From the NCBI GenBank assembly GCA_026392465.1, contig JAPLCA010000030.1:388820-452819 (forward strand): a DNA stretch of 64,000 bases. Reading direction: 5' to 3'. Shown here piece after piece: positions 27,297-36,642 of the stretch. Each line of letters opens with the position of its first letter. The first letter of the stretch is position 1. A program made the translations under genes and the position numbers. The notes beneath the pieces were generated by a model. The model saw only the letters and a list, made by a program, of their open reading frames with translations, was not told the DNA's origin and made no database searches. The stretch is from Propionibacteriales bacterium. Its GTDB lineage: Bacteria; Actinomycetota; Actinomycetes; Propionibacteriales; Nocardioidaceae.

Positions 27297-27790
27297 CAGA
27301 CGTTGTTGTAGAAACCGCCCGCGGCGATGCGCTGCTTGTCCTCGTCGGTCACCTCGATGTTCTCCGGCGAGAGCAGGAACACCTTGGACGTGACCCGGTT
27401 GATCGTGCCGCGCACCGCGAACACGAGACCAGCCGCGAAGTCGACCAGGCGCTTGGCGTCGTCGTCGTCGATCTCGGAGAGGTTCATGATGACCGGCACG
27501 CCGGAGCGGTAGTGCTCGCCGACCGTGCGCGCGTCGTTGTAGGTGCGCGGCGTGACGGTCTCGATGCGGGCGAGCATCGACGGCGCCGGCTCGACGGCGC
27601 GGGGCGTGCGACGGTGGTCGTCGATCGACGCGACCTGCGCCCGACGCTCGGGGGCGCGCACCGCGGGTGCCCGCTCCTCCTCGCGACGGACGGCCGGCAC
27701 CGGACCGGTGGGCTCGTCGTCGTACTCGTCGAAGTCAGCCTGCTCGACGAGGCCGAGGTACTCGCCTACTTTTCGCATTGCGCCAGCCAT
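27296..27790 (-). CDS. sepF: Cell division protein SepF
   Basis: 164 aa. Membrane-binding partner that anchors FtsZ; in actinobacteria, which lack FtsA, SepF takes that role. The N-terminal amphipathic helix (MRKVGEYLGLV) is followed by a variable acidic/basic linker. The compact SepF domain starts near residue 80: YNDARTVGEHYRSGVPVIMNLS, then AAGLVFAVRGTINRV and KVFLLSPENIEV. A TAATCT box at 27866-27861 suggests its own promoter. Confidence 0.95.
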   Translation of the reverse strand: MAGAMRKVGEYLGLVEQADFDEYDDEPTGPVPAVRREEERAPAVRAPERRAQVASIDDHRRTPRAVEPAPSMLARIETVTPRTYNDARTVGEHYRSGVPVIMNLSEIDDDDAKRLVDFAAGLVFAVRGTINRVTSKVFLLSPENIEVTDEDKQRIAAGGFYNNV

Positions 27791-27863
27791 GATGTCTCCG
27801 TCGGGTGCGGGTGAGCGGGGGCTCGGAGGAAGAAGAAGGTGTCGGTGAACGACACTGGTGAGA

Positions 27864-28577
27864 TTACCGGAGCGGAGGCCGCTCGCCGAGCACCGCGCGC
27901 CCGATCCGCAGGTGTGTCGCGCCGGCGGCGACCGCGTCCTCGAAGTCGCCGCTCATCCCGGCCGAGACGACACGGGCGTCGGGGTGCTGCGCGCGGACCT
28001 GCTCGGACAGCTCGCGCAGACGCTCGAAGACGGGCCGGGGCGCGACGCCGAGCGGGGCGACCGTCATGAGGCCGCCGAGACGCACCCGGGGCAGGTCGGC
28101 CACGAGGTCGGCGAGGGCGGGCACGTCGGCGGGGGCGGCACCGGAGCGTCCGGGGTCCTGCAGGTCGAAGTCGACCTGCACGAGCAGCACGAGGTCGCGG
28201 TCGGCGGCCTCGGCGCCCCGGGACAGCGACCGGGCGAGCTTCGCGCGGTCGACGCTCTGGACGACGTCGGCGTAGCGCGCCACGGCGCCCGCCTTGTTGG
28301 TCTGCAGACCGCCGACGAAGTGCAGACGCGGTGCGGCGACGCCGTCGGCCAGCAGCGACGGCAGCTCGGCGGCCTTGTCGCCGGCCTCCGGGTGGCGGTT
28401 CTCCCCCACGTCGGTGACCCCCAGCCCGGCGAGCGTGGCGACGTCAGAGGCGGGGTAGGTCTTGGTGACGACGATGGTGGTGACGTCCTCGACCTGGCGA
28501 CCGGCGGCTGCGCAGGCCTGCTCGACCCGGGCCCGCACCTCGGCGAGGTTGGCGGCGAGCTCGTCGCGGCGGCTCAC
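27864..28577 (-). CDS. yggS: YggS/PLPBP-family pyridoxal phosphate homeostasis protein
   Basis: 237 aa, alanine-racemase-like PLP barrel without catalytic partner domains. The PLP lysine is in TTIVVTKTYPA (residue ~39), and the cofactor-binding segments VGENRHPEAGDK, LHFVGGLQTNK and SAGMSGDFEDAVAAGATHLRIG are present. The usual position is next to sepF. The GTG start overlaps the end of pgeF by 4 bp. Role: balancing free PLP; the reason for its link to division genes is unknown. Confidence 0.94.
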   Translation of the reverse strand: MSRRDELAANLAEVRARVEQACAAAGRQVEDVTTIVVTKTYPASDVATLAGLGVTDVGENRHPEAGDKAAELPSLLADGVAAPRLHFVGGLQTNKAGAVARYADVVQSVDRAKLARSLSRGAEAADRDLVLLVQVDFDLQDPGRSGAAPADVPALADLVADLPRVRLGGLMTVAPLGVAPRPVFERLRELSEQVRAQHPDARVVSAGMSGDFEDAVAAGATHLRIGRAVLGERPPLR

Positions 28578-29290
28578 CGGTCAGCCCCTGCGGCCAGGAC
28601 GACGACGCCGCCCATGCGACCTGCCCGCTCCCCCTGGCGACGGTGCGACCAGAACCGGTCGTCCTCGATCGTGCAGGCCCCGGCGCCGACGTCGTGCACG
28701 GTGACGCCCAGCGCCTCGAGCTGCGCGACCACGCCGGCACCGACGTCGACCGCCGGGGTGCCCCACGAGGTCGTCGACCGGGTGCCCGGCACGGCGGCGT
28801 CGACCGCGTCGGCCAGGTCGGCCGGCAGCTCGTAGCAGCGACCGCACGCCCGCGGTCCGACCCAGGCGTGCAGGGGCGCGCCCACCCCGTCGGCCACGGC
28901 ACGCTCGACCGCACGGGGCACGACGCCGCGCACCAGGCCCTCGCGACCGGCGTGCACCGCGGCCGCCACGGCGCCGTCCTCGCTGGCCAGCAGCACGGGC
29001 GTGCAGTCGGCGACCCGCACCACCAGCGCGACGCCGGGCGTCCGCGTGACCAGCGCGTCGGCGGTCGGGGTGGCCGCGTCACGGCCGACGAGCACCGCGT
29101 CGGGTCCGTGGACCTGGTGCATCGACACGACGTCCAGCCCGACCTCGAACCCGGCATTGGATCCGCCGGCCACCGCGTGCGCGGCTCGACGCCGCGCCTG
29201 CACCGACTCGACCGCGTCGGTGCGGCCGAGGTCGGTGGTGGCGTCCGTGAAGCCGACCTGCGCCCAGCCGAGGTCCTGGTGGAAGAACAC
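28574..29290 (-). CDS. pgeF: Multicopper-type purine nucleoside phosphorylase-like protein (YfiH/PgeF)
   Basis: 238 aa. Bacterial LACC1-like family that acts on purine nucleosides; in E. coli YfiH is linked to editing a wrong peptidoglycan precursor. Zinc-site motifs are visible: MHQVHG, VADCTPVLL, AAVHAGREGLVRG and the CGRCYE segment. Conserved position between ftsZ and yggS. The GTG start lies 7 bp from a TACCGT box (29303-29298), so a second, leaderless transcript may start here even though the gene also follows ftsZ by 35 bp. Confidence 0.92.
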   Translation of the reverse strand: MFFHQDLGWAQVGFTDATTDLGRTDAVESVQARRRAAHAVAGGSNAGFEVGLDVVSMHQVHGPDAVLVGRDAATPTADALVTRTPGVALVVRVADCTPVLLASEDGAVAAAVHAGREGLVRGVVPRAVERAVADGVGAPLHAWVGPRACGRCYELPADLADAVDAAVPGTRSTTSWGTPAVDVGAGVVAQLEALGVTVHDVGAGACTIEDDRFWSHRRQGERAGRMGGVVVLAAGADR

Positions 29291-29325
29291 GTCGTCGACG
29301 GTAGCGCGGGCGGGTGACGCCGGGC

Positions 29326-30501
29326 TCAGCGCAGGAAGTCGGGGATGTCGAGGTCGTCGCCGTAGGGCACCTCGCGCGGCTCGCGCGTGGGGACCGAGCG
29401 CGGGTCGCCCGAGGGCAGCGGGTCGGCCTGCGTCGACGAGGAGTACTTCTGCCCCGAGTAGGTCTCGGCGGTCGGCGGCGGCGTGCTCGGCGTGGCCGGC
29501 TCCTGTGCCGCCTGCTCCTTGAGCAGCGCAGGCTGCGAGGCGTCGCGCGCCTTGGGCTCGCCGCCGTCGAAGCCTGCCGCGATGACCGTCACCCGCACCT
29601 CGTCACCCAGGGCGTCGTCGATGACGGCACCGAAGATGATGTTGGCCTCGGGGTGGACCGCATCGGCGACGAGACCCGCGGCCTCGTTGATCTCGAACAG
29701 ACCGAGGTCGGAGCCACCTGCGATCGACAGCAGGACACCGCGCGCGCCCTCGATGGACGCCTCGAGGAGCGGGCTGGAGACGGCCATCTCGGCGGCCACG
29801 GCCGCACGCTGCTCGCCCCGGGCCGAGCCGATGCCCATGAGGGCGGACCCGGCGTCGGACATGACGGACTTGACGTCGGCGAAGTCGAGGTTGATCAGGC
29901 CGGGGGTCGTGATGAGGTCGGTGATGCCCGAGACGCCCTGGTGCAGCACCTGGTCGGCCTGGCGGAAGGAGTCGAGGAGGCTGACGTTCGGGTCGCTGAT
30001 CGACAGCAGGCGGTCGTTCGGGATGACGATGAGGGTGTCGACCTCCTCGCGCAGCGCCTGGATGCCCGCGTCGGCCTGGCCGGAGCGGTTGCGGCCCTCG
30101 AACGTGAACGGACGGGTCACGACGCCGATGGTCAGGGCGCCGAGCGACCGCGCGATGCGCGCGACGACGGGTGCGCCGCCGGTGCCGGTGCCGCCGCCCT
30201 CGCCGGCGGTGACGAAGACCATGTCGGCGCCCTTGATGGCCTGCTCGATCTCCTCGGCGTGGTCCTCCGCGGCGCGCTTGCCGATCTCGGGGTTCGCCCC
30301 GGCGCCGAGGCCGCGCGTGGAGTCGCGGCCGACGTCGAGCTTGACGTCGGCGTCGCTCATGAGCAGCGCCTGTGCGTCGGTGTTGATGGCGATGAACTCG
30401 ACGCCCTTGAGGCCGACCTCGATCATCCTGTTCACGGCATTGACGCCGCCGCCGCCGATGCCGACGACCTTGATCACGGCGAGGTAGTTCTGGACCGCCA
30501 T
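29326..30501 (-). CDS. ftsZ: Cell division GTPase FtsZ
   Basis: 391 aa. Tubulin homologue that forms the Z ring. The GTP-binding tubulin signature [10 protein letters not shown], the N-terminal [15 protein letters not shown] and the synergy-loop region ([11 protein letters not shown]) are intact. A variable Pro/Gln/Ser linker runs from about residue 320, and the C-terminal conserved peptide (DLDIPDFLR) that binds SepF ends the protein. ftsA is absent, as in all actinobacteria. The 218-bp upstream gap holds an AT-rich candidate promoter. Confidence 0.99.
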   Translation of the reverse strand: MAVQNYLAVIKVVGIGGGGVNAVNRMIEVGLKGVEFIAINTDAQALLMSDADVKLDVGRDSTRGLGAGANPEIGKRAAEDHAEEIEQAIKGADMVFVTAGEGGGTGTGGAPVVARIARSLGALTIGVVTRPFTFEGRNRSGQADAGIQALREEVDTLIVIPNDRLLSISDPNVSLLDSFRQADQVLHQGVSGITDLITTPGLINLDFADVKSVMSDAGSALMGIGSARGEQRAAVAAEMAVSSPLLEASIEGARGVLLSIAGGSDLGLFEINEAAGLVADAVHPEANIIFGAVIDDALGDEVRVTVIAAGFDGGEPKARDASQPALLKEQAAQEPATPSTPPPTAETYSGQKYSSSTQADPLPSGDPRSVPTREPREVPYGDDLDIPDFLR

Positions 30502-30563
30502 GTGCGATGCCTTTCAGGAGGAGGGCTGGAGGGGGTCTCCCTCAAGTCTGAACGTGAACGTCA

Positions 30564-30583
30564 GGGTTATAGTTATGTCAACC
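30564..30583 (-). promoter_or_regulatory. AT-rich element upstream of ftsZ
   Basis: On the minus strand the tract reads GGTTGACATAACTATAACC, strongly AT-rich against a very GC-rich background and ~63 bp before the ftsZ ATG. It holds a TTGACA-like and a TATAAC-like hexamer at non-canonical spacing and has GGTT/AACC ends. The rest of the 30502-30719 gap shows only GC-rich sequence with no gene. Confidence 0.5.
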
Positions 30584-30719
30584 TGCTGTCCGAGGATCAC
30601 GCTACGCGGCGCGCGGACGCCGCCGCGGACGACACGCCGCGCGTCACGCCGCTCCTGGCTCACGCTCGTCGCTCGCCGCAGGCCCGGCGCGTCCGAGCAG
30701 GTCGGGGCGGCCGTCGGCG

Positions 30720-31445
30720 CTACTGGCGCGTGGTGGGCTGCTCGGGCGCGCTGACGTCGTAGCCCCGCGCGCGGATGCGCAGCAGCGCCCGCAGGACCTT
30801 GAGCTTCTGCTCGGGCTTGGCAGCACTCCCCCACGTGACCGTGCGGTCGCGCGAGAGCCGCAGGGTCACCGCGTCGCGGCTGGGCGCCTCGACCGCGCGG
30901 ACGGCCTTCACCAGGTCGGGATCGTCCTTCTCGAGCCGGGCCACGACCGCGGCCGCGGCGACGACCGCCAGCTGGCGCTGCCGCGGGTCCGTGGCCGTGG
31001 TGCTGACCTCGACCAGGCCCCGGGGCGGCCGGCGCAGGGTCCGGTAGTCGATGCCGAAGCGGTCGAGGGCGCGCACGTCGCCGTCGACCCGGGTCCAGGC
31101 CACGGCCGTCCGCTCGGTGACCTCGACCCGGACGGTGCGCGGCCAGCTGCGCCGGACCTCGACCCGCTCCACCGCCGGCAGGCCCGCCACCCGCGCCTCG
31201 ACGGCCGCGGTGTCGAGCCTCGCCAGGGGCGTGCCGAGACGGACGTCCGCGACCGCACGCACCTGCTTGACCCCGAGGGTCCTCGTGCCCTCCACCTCGA
31301 CGTCGCGGACGCCGAGCACGTGGGAGAACCAGACGAGCCAGACGAGCACGCCGACGAGGACGACGGTGCCGACGCCCCCGGCCCAGCGGAGCAGCCGCTT
31401 CCGGCGGTCGCGTCGACGCCGCTCGTGGAAGCGCTGCTCGGTCAT
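30720..31445 (-). CDS. ftsQ: Cell division protein FtsQ
   Basis: 241 aa, bitopic. Short basic cytoplasmic tail, one membrane helix (residues ~22-44), then the POTRA domain beginning VLGVRDVEVEGTRTL and the FtsQ beta domain (VERVEVRRSWPRTVRVEVTERTAVA). Part of the FtsQ-L-B scaffold for septal synthesis. The ATG overlaps the murC stop. ftsZ follows after a gap that probably contains its own promoter. Confidence 0.95.
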   Translation of the reverse strand: MTEQRFHERRRRDRRKRLLRWAGGVGTVVLVGVLVWLVWFSHVLGVRDVEVEGTRTLGVKQVRAVADVRLGTPLARLDTAAVEARVAGLPAVERVEVRRSWPRTVRVEVTERTAVAWTRVDGDVRALDRFGIDYRTLRRPPRGLVEVSTTATDPRQRQLAVVAAAAVVARLEKDDPDLVKAVRAVEAPSRDAVTLRLSRDRTVTWGSAAKPEQKLKVLRALLRIRARGYDVSAPEQPTTRQ

Positions 31446-32857
31446 GCCCCGCCCGTCCCGCGGGAGCGCAGCGCGTCGAGCAGCCGCGGACCGACCACGG
31501 TCACGTCGCCGGCCCCGAGCGTCAGGACGAGGTCGCCGGGCCGCACCTCCGGGAGGAGGACTTCGTGGAGGTCGGCCACCGGTCCGCCGACGGAGGCAGG
31601 CGGGCCGTCGACGGCCTCGACCACGAGGGCCGACGTGACGGCGGGGTCGGGGTCCTCGCGGGCGAGGTACAGGTCGGCCACCAGGACGAGGTCGGCGGCC
31701 GACAGCGCCCGGCCCATCTCCGCCCCGTACAGGCGGGTGCGGCTCACCAGATGCGGCTGGTAGGCCACGACGAGCCGCCCCTCCCCCGCGATCGACCGGG
31801 CCGCCGCGAGGTCGGCGCGGATCTCGGTCTGGTGGTGGGCGTAGGAGTCGTAGACGACCACGCCGTCGACCTCGCCGAGCCGCTCCATCCGTCGCCGGGC
31901 ACCGCCGTAGGCGGCCAGGCCCTCCACGAGCGACTCGGCCGGGTGCCCGAGGCGCAGGCCCACCGCCAGAGCGAGGAGCGCGTCCTGGGCGTAGTGGGCA
32001 CCGGGCACGGCCAGGCGGACCGGCAGGCCGGTGAGGCCGAGCCCGTCGACGACGAAGGTCGTCGCCCCCGCGACCACCTGAACGTCGCGGGCCCGCAGGT
32101 CGTGACCCTCCCCCAGTCCGGTGGTCACGACGTCGAGGCCGCGGGCGGACCCGGCAGCGGCCAGGGCGGCGGCACCCGGGTCGTCGGCCCCGAGCACGAG
32201 CACCTCGTCGACCGTGCCGACGAACTGCTCGAACGCGGCTGCGTAGGCCTCCTCGGTGCCCCAGGTGTCGAGGTGGTCGGCGTCGACGTTGGTCACCACC
32301 GCGAACGCGGGGTCGTAGTGCAGGAACGCACCGTCGCTCTCGTCGGCCTCCGCCACGAGGACGTCGCCGGTGCCCAACCGCGCGTTGGTGCCGAGGCTCG
32401 CGACCTCCGCGCCGATCGCGAACGACGGCTCGGCTCCGGCGGCCACGAGGGCGCAGGTCAGCATGGCGGTGGTGGTGGTCTTGCCGTGCGTGCCCGCGAC
32501 CGCGACCGTGCGGCGGTCGGTCATGACCGACCGCAGGCCGGCCGACCGCGGCCAGAGCCGGGCGCCCGACGCCGTCGCGGCCACGACCTCGGGGTTGTCC
32601 TCGCGCACCGCGGTGGACACGATCACGGTGTCGGCGCCGTCGACGTGATCCGCTGCGTGCCCGACGTGGACCGTGATGCCCTCCTCGCGCAAGGCCCGCA
32701 CCACGGCGCCGTCCGCGGCGTCACTGCCGCTGACGGTCACACCCTGCTGGACGAGCAGGCGCGCGATGGCGGACAGCCCCGCCCCGCCGATGCCGACGAG
32801 GTGGACCCGGCCGAGGTCCTGCGGGCCGGGCACGTGGTCGGGTACGGGGACCCTCAT
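31442..32857 (-). CDS. murC: UDP-N-acetylmuramate-L-alanine ligase
   Basis: 471 aa from ATG 32857, overlapping the murG stop. Adds L-Ala to UDP-MurNAc, the first amino-acid step of wall precursor synthesis. The N-terminal UDP-binding loop (VGIGGAGLSAIA), the ATP P-loop AGTHGKTTTT (near residue 117), EADESDG, and the C-terminal domain DSYAHHQTEIRA are present. The ORF-track version starts 63 residues early. Confidence 0.97.
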   Translation of the reverse strand: MRVPVPDHVPGPQDLGRVHLVGIGGAGLSAIARLLVQQGVTVSGSDAADGAVVRALREEGITVHVGHAADHVDGADTVIVSTAVREDNPEVVAATASGARLWPRSAGLRSVMTDRRTVAVAGTHGKTTTTAMLTCALVAAGAEPSFAIGAEVASLGTNARLGTGDVLVAEADESDGAFLHYDPAFAVVTNVDADHLDTWGTEEAYAAAFEQFVGTVDEVLVLGADDPGAAALAAAGSARGLDVVTTGLGEGHDLRARDVQVVAGATTFVVDGLGLTGLPVRLAVPGAHYAQDALLALAVGLRLGHPAESLVEGLAAYGGARRRMERLGEVDGVVVYDSYAHHQTEIRADLAAARSIAGEGRLVVAYQPHLVSRTRLYGAEMGRALSAADLVLVADLYLAREDPDPAVTSALVVEAVDGPPASVGGPVADLHEVLLPEVRPGDLVLTLGAGDVTVVGPRLLDALRSRGTGGA

Positions 32858-33939
32858 CGGGCGAGCTCTCGACCCGCGGCGGCCAGGACCATGCGAGCGA
32901 GCCGGGCGTCGGCGTCGCGCGGCACCAGGTCGGTCGCCGCCGCCGACATGACGGCCAGGCGCTCGGCGTCCTGCACGAGCGGTACGACGACCTGGTCGAC
33001 CCAGGCGGGCGTCATGGCCTCGTCGTCGATGAGCAGCCCGCCGCACGCCTGCACGACGGGGTGCGCGTTGAGCGCCTGCTCGCCGTTGCCGATCGGCAGC
33101 GGGACGAACGCGGCGGGCAGGCCGACCGCTGCCACCTCGGTGACGGTGTTGGCCCCGGCGCGGCAGACGACGAGGTCGGCCGCGGCGTAGGCGAGGTCGA
33201 TGCGGTCGATGTACTGCTCCACGACGTACGGCGGGGCGTCGTCGGGGCGGTCGAGCACGACCTCCTCGGGGCGTCCGGCGGCGTGGAGCACCTGGACACC
33301 GGCCTCGGCGAGGTCACGTGCCGCACCGCTGACCGCCTGGTTGATGCGGCGGGCCCCCTGCGAGCCGCCCGTGACGAGCAGCGTGGGCCGGTCGGGGTCG
33401 AGCCCGAAGTGCGCGCGGCCCTCGGCGCGCGCGGCGGCCCGGTCGAGCCCGGAGATCTGGCGCCGGATCGGCAGGCCGACGTACTGGCCGTGCCGCAGCG
33501 GCGTGTCGGGGAAGCTGGTGGCGACGTGCTCGGTGAAGCGCGCACCCAGTCGGTTGGCGATGCCCGGCTTGGCGTTGCCCTCGTGCACGACCAGCGGCAC
33601 GCCACGACGTCGGGCCACGAGGTAGGCCGGGACCGAGACGTAGCCGCCGAAGCCGACCACCACGTCGGGCTGGACGCGCTCGAAGACGTCGTGGGTGGCC
33701 CGCACCGCCGCGCGGAGGCGTCCCGGCACGCGCAGCAGCGCGACGCCGGGGCGTCGGGGCAGCGGGACCGGCGGCACCAGCTCGAGCGGGAACCCCGCCT
33801 CCGGGATGAGGGTGGTCTCCAGGCCCCGTGGGGTGCCCAGACAGGTCACGTCGACCCCCTCGTCGCGCAGCACGGCGGCCGTCGCGAGGAGCGGGGAGGT
33901 GTGGCCGGCGGTGCCACCGCCGGCGAGGAGTGCACGCAC
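32854..33939 (-). CDS. murG: UDP-GlcNAc:lipid I N-acetylglucosaminyltransferase
   Basis: 361 aa from GTG 33939, two bases after the ftsW stop. Peripheral membrane GT-B enzyme that makes lipid II from lipid I. G-loops: GGGTAGHTSP at the N-terminus and GFGGYVSVPA near residue 90. HEGNAKPGIANR, TGGSQGARRIN and the UDP-GlcNAc site CRAGANTVTE follow. The start just before the first G-loop fixes the N-terminus. Confidence 0.97.
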   Translation of the reverse strand: MRALLAGGGTAGHTSPLLATAAVLRDEGVDVTCLGTPRGLETTLIPEAGFPLELVPPVPLPRRPGVALLRVPGRLRAAVRATHDVFERVQPDVVVGFGGYVSVPAYLVARRRGVPLVVHEGNAKPGIANRLGARFTEHVATSFPDTPLRHGQYVGLPIRRQISGLDRAAARAEGRAHFGLDPDRPTLLVTGGSQGARRINQAVSGAARDLAEAGVQVLHAAGRPEEVVLDRPDDAPPYVVEQYIDRIDLAYAAADLVVCRAGANTVTEVAAVGLPAAFVPLPIGNGEQALNAHPVVQACGGLLIDDEAMTPAWVDQVVVPLVQDAERLAVMSAAATDLVPRDADARLARMVLAAAGRELAR

Positions 33940-33941
33940 GG

Positions 33942-35168
33942 TCAACGCCTCCGGGCGGCGCTGCTGCGCGCGCGGCGCGCCTTGCCGGCGGCCAGCGCGC
34001 GGGCGGCGCCTGGTTCGGTGGTGGCGCAGCGCAGGAGCACGCCGCAGCCCACCAGGGTCACGAGGACGCTCGAGCCGCCGTAGGACAGCAGCGGGAGCGG
34101 GATGCCGATGACGGGCAGCAGCCCGAGCACCATGGCGATGTTGATGGCCGCCTGCGCGGTGATCCACACCGTGACGCCGGCCGCGGCGTAGCGCGCGAAC
34201 GGGTCGCGGCTGCGCGTGGCGATGCGGACGCCCGCGACGGCCAGCAGCACGAAGAGGACCAGCACGACGAGGCTGCCGAGCAGCCCGAGCTCCTCGCCGA
34301 CGACGGCGAGGATGAAGTCGGTGTGCGCCTCGGGGAGCGAGCCCCACTTCTGCCGGCTGCCACCCAGCCCGACACCGCCGAAGCCGCCGCGCGCGAAGCC
34401 CATCATCGCGTGGACGGCCTGGTAGCCGTCCTTGTCGGGGTCGGCCAGCGGGTTCAGGAAGCTCAGCATGCGCGCCACGCGGTGCGGCGCGGTGGCCACG
34501 AAGAACACGAGCAGCACGCCCACGAACGCGACGATCGCGCCCAGGAAGCGTCCCGGCAGGCCGACGACCCAGAGCATGCCGACGATCACGGCGAACAGCA
34601 CGAGGGCGGTGCCGAGGTCGTTCTGGGCGACGACCAGAGCGGCGCAGAAGCCGGCGACGAGCGTCATCGGCAGCAGCACGAGTCGCGGGTTGTCGAGGTG
34701 CTTCTGGCGGCGCGCGTAGTGGTCGGCGATCCAGAGCACGAGGGTCAGCTTGAGGAACTCCGACGGCTGCAGGCGGAACCCGGCTGCGACGGGGATCCAG
34801 TTGGTGTTGCCGTTGACCTCGACGCCGACCCCGGGGATGAAGGTGGCGAGCGTGAGGGCGATCGAGACCAGGAACCCCGGCAGGATCAGGCGACGCAGCA
34901 GCGTCATGGGCATGCGCGTGACCGCGTAGGCACCGGCCAGACCGGCGGCCGCGAGCACGAGCTGGCGCTGCACGATCGCGAAGGAGCTGCCGTAGACCTG
35001 CAGCGAGAGCACCGAGCTGGCACTGAGCACCATGATCAGGCCGAGGCCGAGGAGCAGCGCCGTGGTGCCGAGGACGAGCTGGTAGGACGCGAGCGGGCGG
35101 TCGAGCAGGCGCTGCGCGCCGGCGACCGCGCTGCCGGACGAGCGCGGCGACTTGTCGGTGGTGCTCAT
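33942..35168 (-). CDS. ftsW: SEDS-family lipid II polymerase FtsW
   Basis: 408 aa from ATG 35168. Ten membrane helices. SEDS glycosyltransferase that polymerises lipid II at the septum with the class B PBP encoded in the same cluster. Diagnostic segments: GFRLQPSEFLKL, VVAQNDLGTALV, EAHTDFILAVVGEELGLLG (conserved catalytic region) and LPLLSYGGSS. The basic C-terminal tail is typical of actinobacterial FtsW. It starts 7 bp after the murD stop. Confidence 0.97.
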   Translation of the reverse strand: MSTTDKSPRSSGSAVAGAQRLLDRPLASYQLVLGTTALLLGLGLIMVLSASSVLSLQVYGSSFAIVQRQLVLAAAGLAGAYAVTRMPMTLLRRLILPGFLVSIALTLATFIPGVGVEVNGNTNWIPVAAGFRLQPSEFLKLTLVLWIADHYARRQKHLDNPRLVLLPMTLVAGFCAALVVAQNDLGTALVLFAVIVGMLWVVGLPGRFLGAIVAFVGVLLVFFVATAPHRVARMLSFLNPLADPDKDGYQAVHAMMGFARGGFGGVGLGGSRQKWGSLPEAHTDFILAVVGEELGLLGSLVVLVLFVLLAVAGVRIATRSRDPFARYAAAGVTVWITAQAAINIAMVLGLLPVIGIPLPLLSYGGSSVLVTLVGCGVLLRCATTEPGAARALAAGKARRARSSAARRR

Positions 35169-35175
35169 CGCAGGC

Positions 35176-36642
35176 TCACGCGGTGGGCAGCCGGCGCACC
35201 GACGCGGCGAAGGCGTCGCCCCGCGCGGCGTAGTCGCGGAACTGGTCCATGGACGCGCACCCGGGCGCCAGCAGCACCGTGTCACCCGTGCGCGCGAGGG
35301 CGGCCGCTGCCGCGACGACGTCGTCCATGAGGCCATCCTCCCCGCCGACGACCTCCGTCACGGGCACATCCGGCGCGTGTCGGGCGAGCGCCTCCGCGAC
35401 CACGGCGCGGTCGGTGCCGATGAGCACCACGCCGCGCAGCCGCTCGCGGGCGGCCTCGACGAGCTCGTCGAAGCGGGCGCCCTTGGCGAGTCCTCCCGCG
35501 ATCCACACGGCCGACTCGACGCCGCGCAGCGAGGCGAGCGCCGCGTGGGGGTTCGTGGCCTTGGAGTCGTCGACGTAGCGGACGCCGTCGACCTCGGCGA
35601 CGAGGTCGGCGCGGTGCGGTCCCCGGCGGAAGCCGCGCAGGCCGTCGCGCACCGCCTTCGGCTCGACCCCGTGCGCGCGGGCGAGCGCCGCGGCGGCGAG
35701 CGCGTTGGCGACAGTGTGCGGCGCGTCGTCGGGCAGGTCGGCGACCGAGCCGAGCTCGGCGGCGCTGGTCTGGCGGTCCGGCGCGAAGGCGCGGTCGGCG
35801 AGCAGGCCGTCGACGACGCCGAGCATGCCGGGTGCCGGCACCCCGAGGGTGAACCCGATCGCCCGCGCACCCTCCTGCACGTCGGCGTCGCGCACGAGCT
35901 GCTCGGTGCGGGGGTCCTCCACGTTGTAGACGCACGCCCGCTCGACGTGCTCGTACACGCGACCCTTGGCGTGGGCGTAGGCGTCGAGCGTGCCGTGCCA
36001 GTCGAGGTGGTCGTCGGCGATGTTGAGCACGGCCGACGCCTCGGCGGCGAGCGAGGAGCTCCAGTGCAGCTGAAAGCTGGAGAGCTCGACGGCGAGGACG
36101 TCGAGCGGCTCGGGGTCCATCACCGCCTCGACGACGGGTCGTCCGACGTTGCCGACCGCGGCGCTGCGCAGGCCGGCGGCACGCAGGATCGCGTCGAGCA
36201 TCTGCACGGTGGTCGTCTTGCCGTTGGTACCGGTCACGCACAGCCACGGCGGCGCGTCGGGGCCGCGCAGGCGCCACGCGAGCTCGACCTCGCCCCACAC
36301 GGGGACGCCCCGCTCGGCGGCGGCGCGCAGCGCGGGCGACTCCGGACGCCAGCCCGGCGAGGTGACGACGAGGTCGACGTCCTCGGGCAGCGTGGCCGTG
36401 GCGCCCGGCTCGAGACGCAGCGTGACGCCGAGCGTCTCGAGCAGCGTGGCCTGCTCGGCGCGGGCCGACCCGTCGTCCGGGACGCGCTCGTCGACGACCG
36501 TCACGCTCGCCCCGAGGTGCTGCAGGGTGTCGGCCGCGGCGAAGCCGCTGACGCCGAAGCCGGTGACGACGGCGCGCACACCCGTCCAGTCGTCGCCGAC
36601 GCCGAGGGGCTCGACGTCGCGACGCGGCTGCTCCGTGCTCAT
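35176..36642 (-). CDS. murD: UDP-MurNAc-L-alanine:D-glutamate ligase
   Basis: 488 aa from ATG 36642 (ATGA overlap with mraY); an in-frame ATG five codons earlier is possible. Adds D-Glu to the precursor. N-terminal [12 protein letters not shown] Rossmann loop, P-loop [31 protein letters not shown] and the C-terminal [11 protein letters not shown] and [10 protein letters not shown]. All catalytic regions are intact. Confidence 0.97.
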   Translation of the reverse strand: MSTEQPRRDVEPLGVGDDWTGVRAVVTGFGVSGFAAADTLQHLGASVTVVDERVPDDGSARAEQATLLETLGVTLRLEPGATATLPEDVDLVVTSPGWRPESPALRAAAERGVPVWGEVELAWRLRGPDAPPWLCVTGTNGKTTTVQMLDAILRAAGLRSAAVGNVGRPVVEAVMDPEPLDVLAVELSSFQLHWSSSLAAEASAVLNIADDHLDWHGTLDAYAHAKGRVYEHVERACVYNVEDPRTEQLVRDADVQEGARAIGFTLGVPAPGMLGVVDGLLADRAFAPDRQTSAAELGSVADLPDDAPHTVANALAAAALARAHGVEPKAVRDGLRGFRRGPHRADLVAEVDGVRYVDDSKATNPHAALASLRGVESAVWIAGGLAKGARFDELVEAARERLRGVVLIGTDRAVVAEALARHAPDVPVTEVVGGEDGLMDDVVAAAAALARTGDTVLLAPGCASMDQFRDYAARGDAFAASVRRLPTA

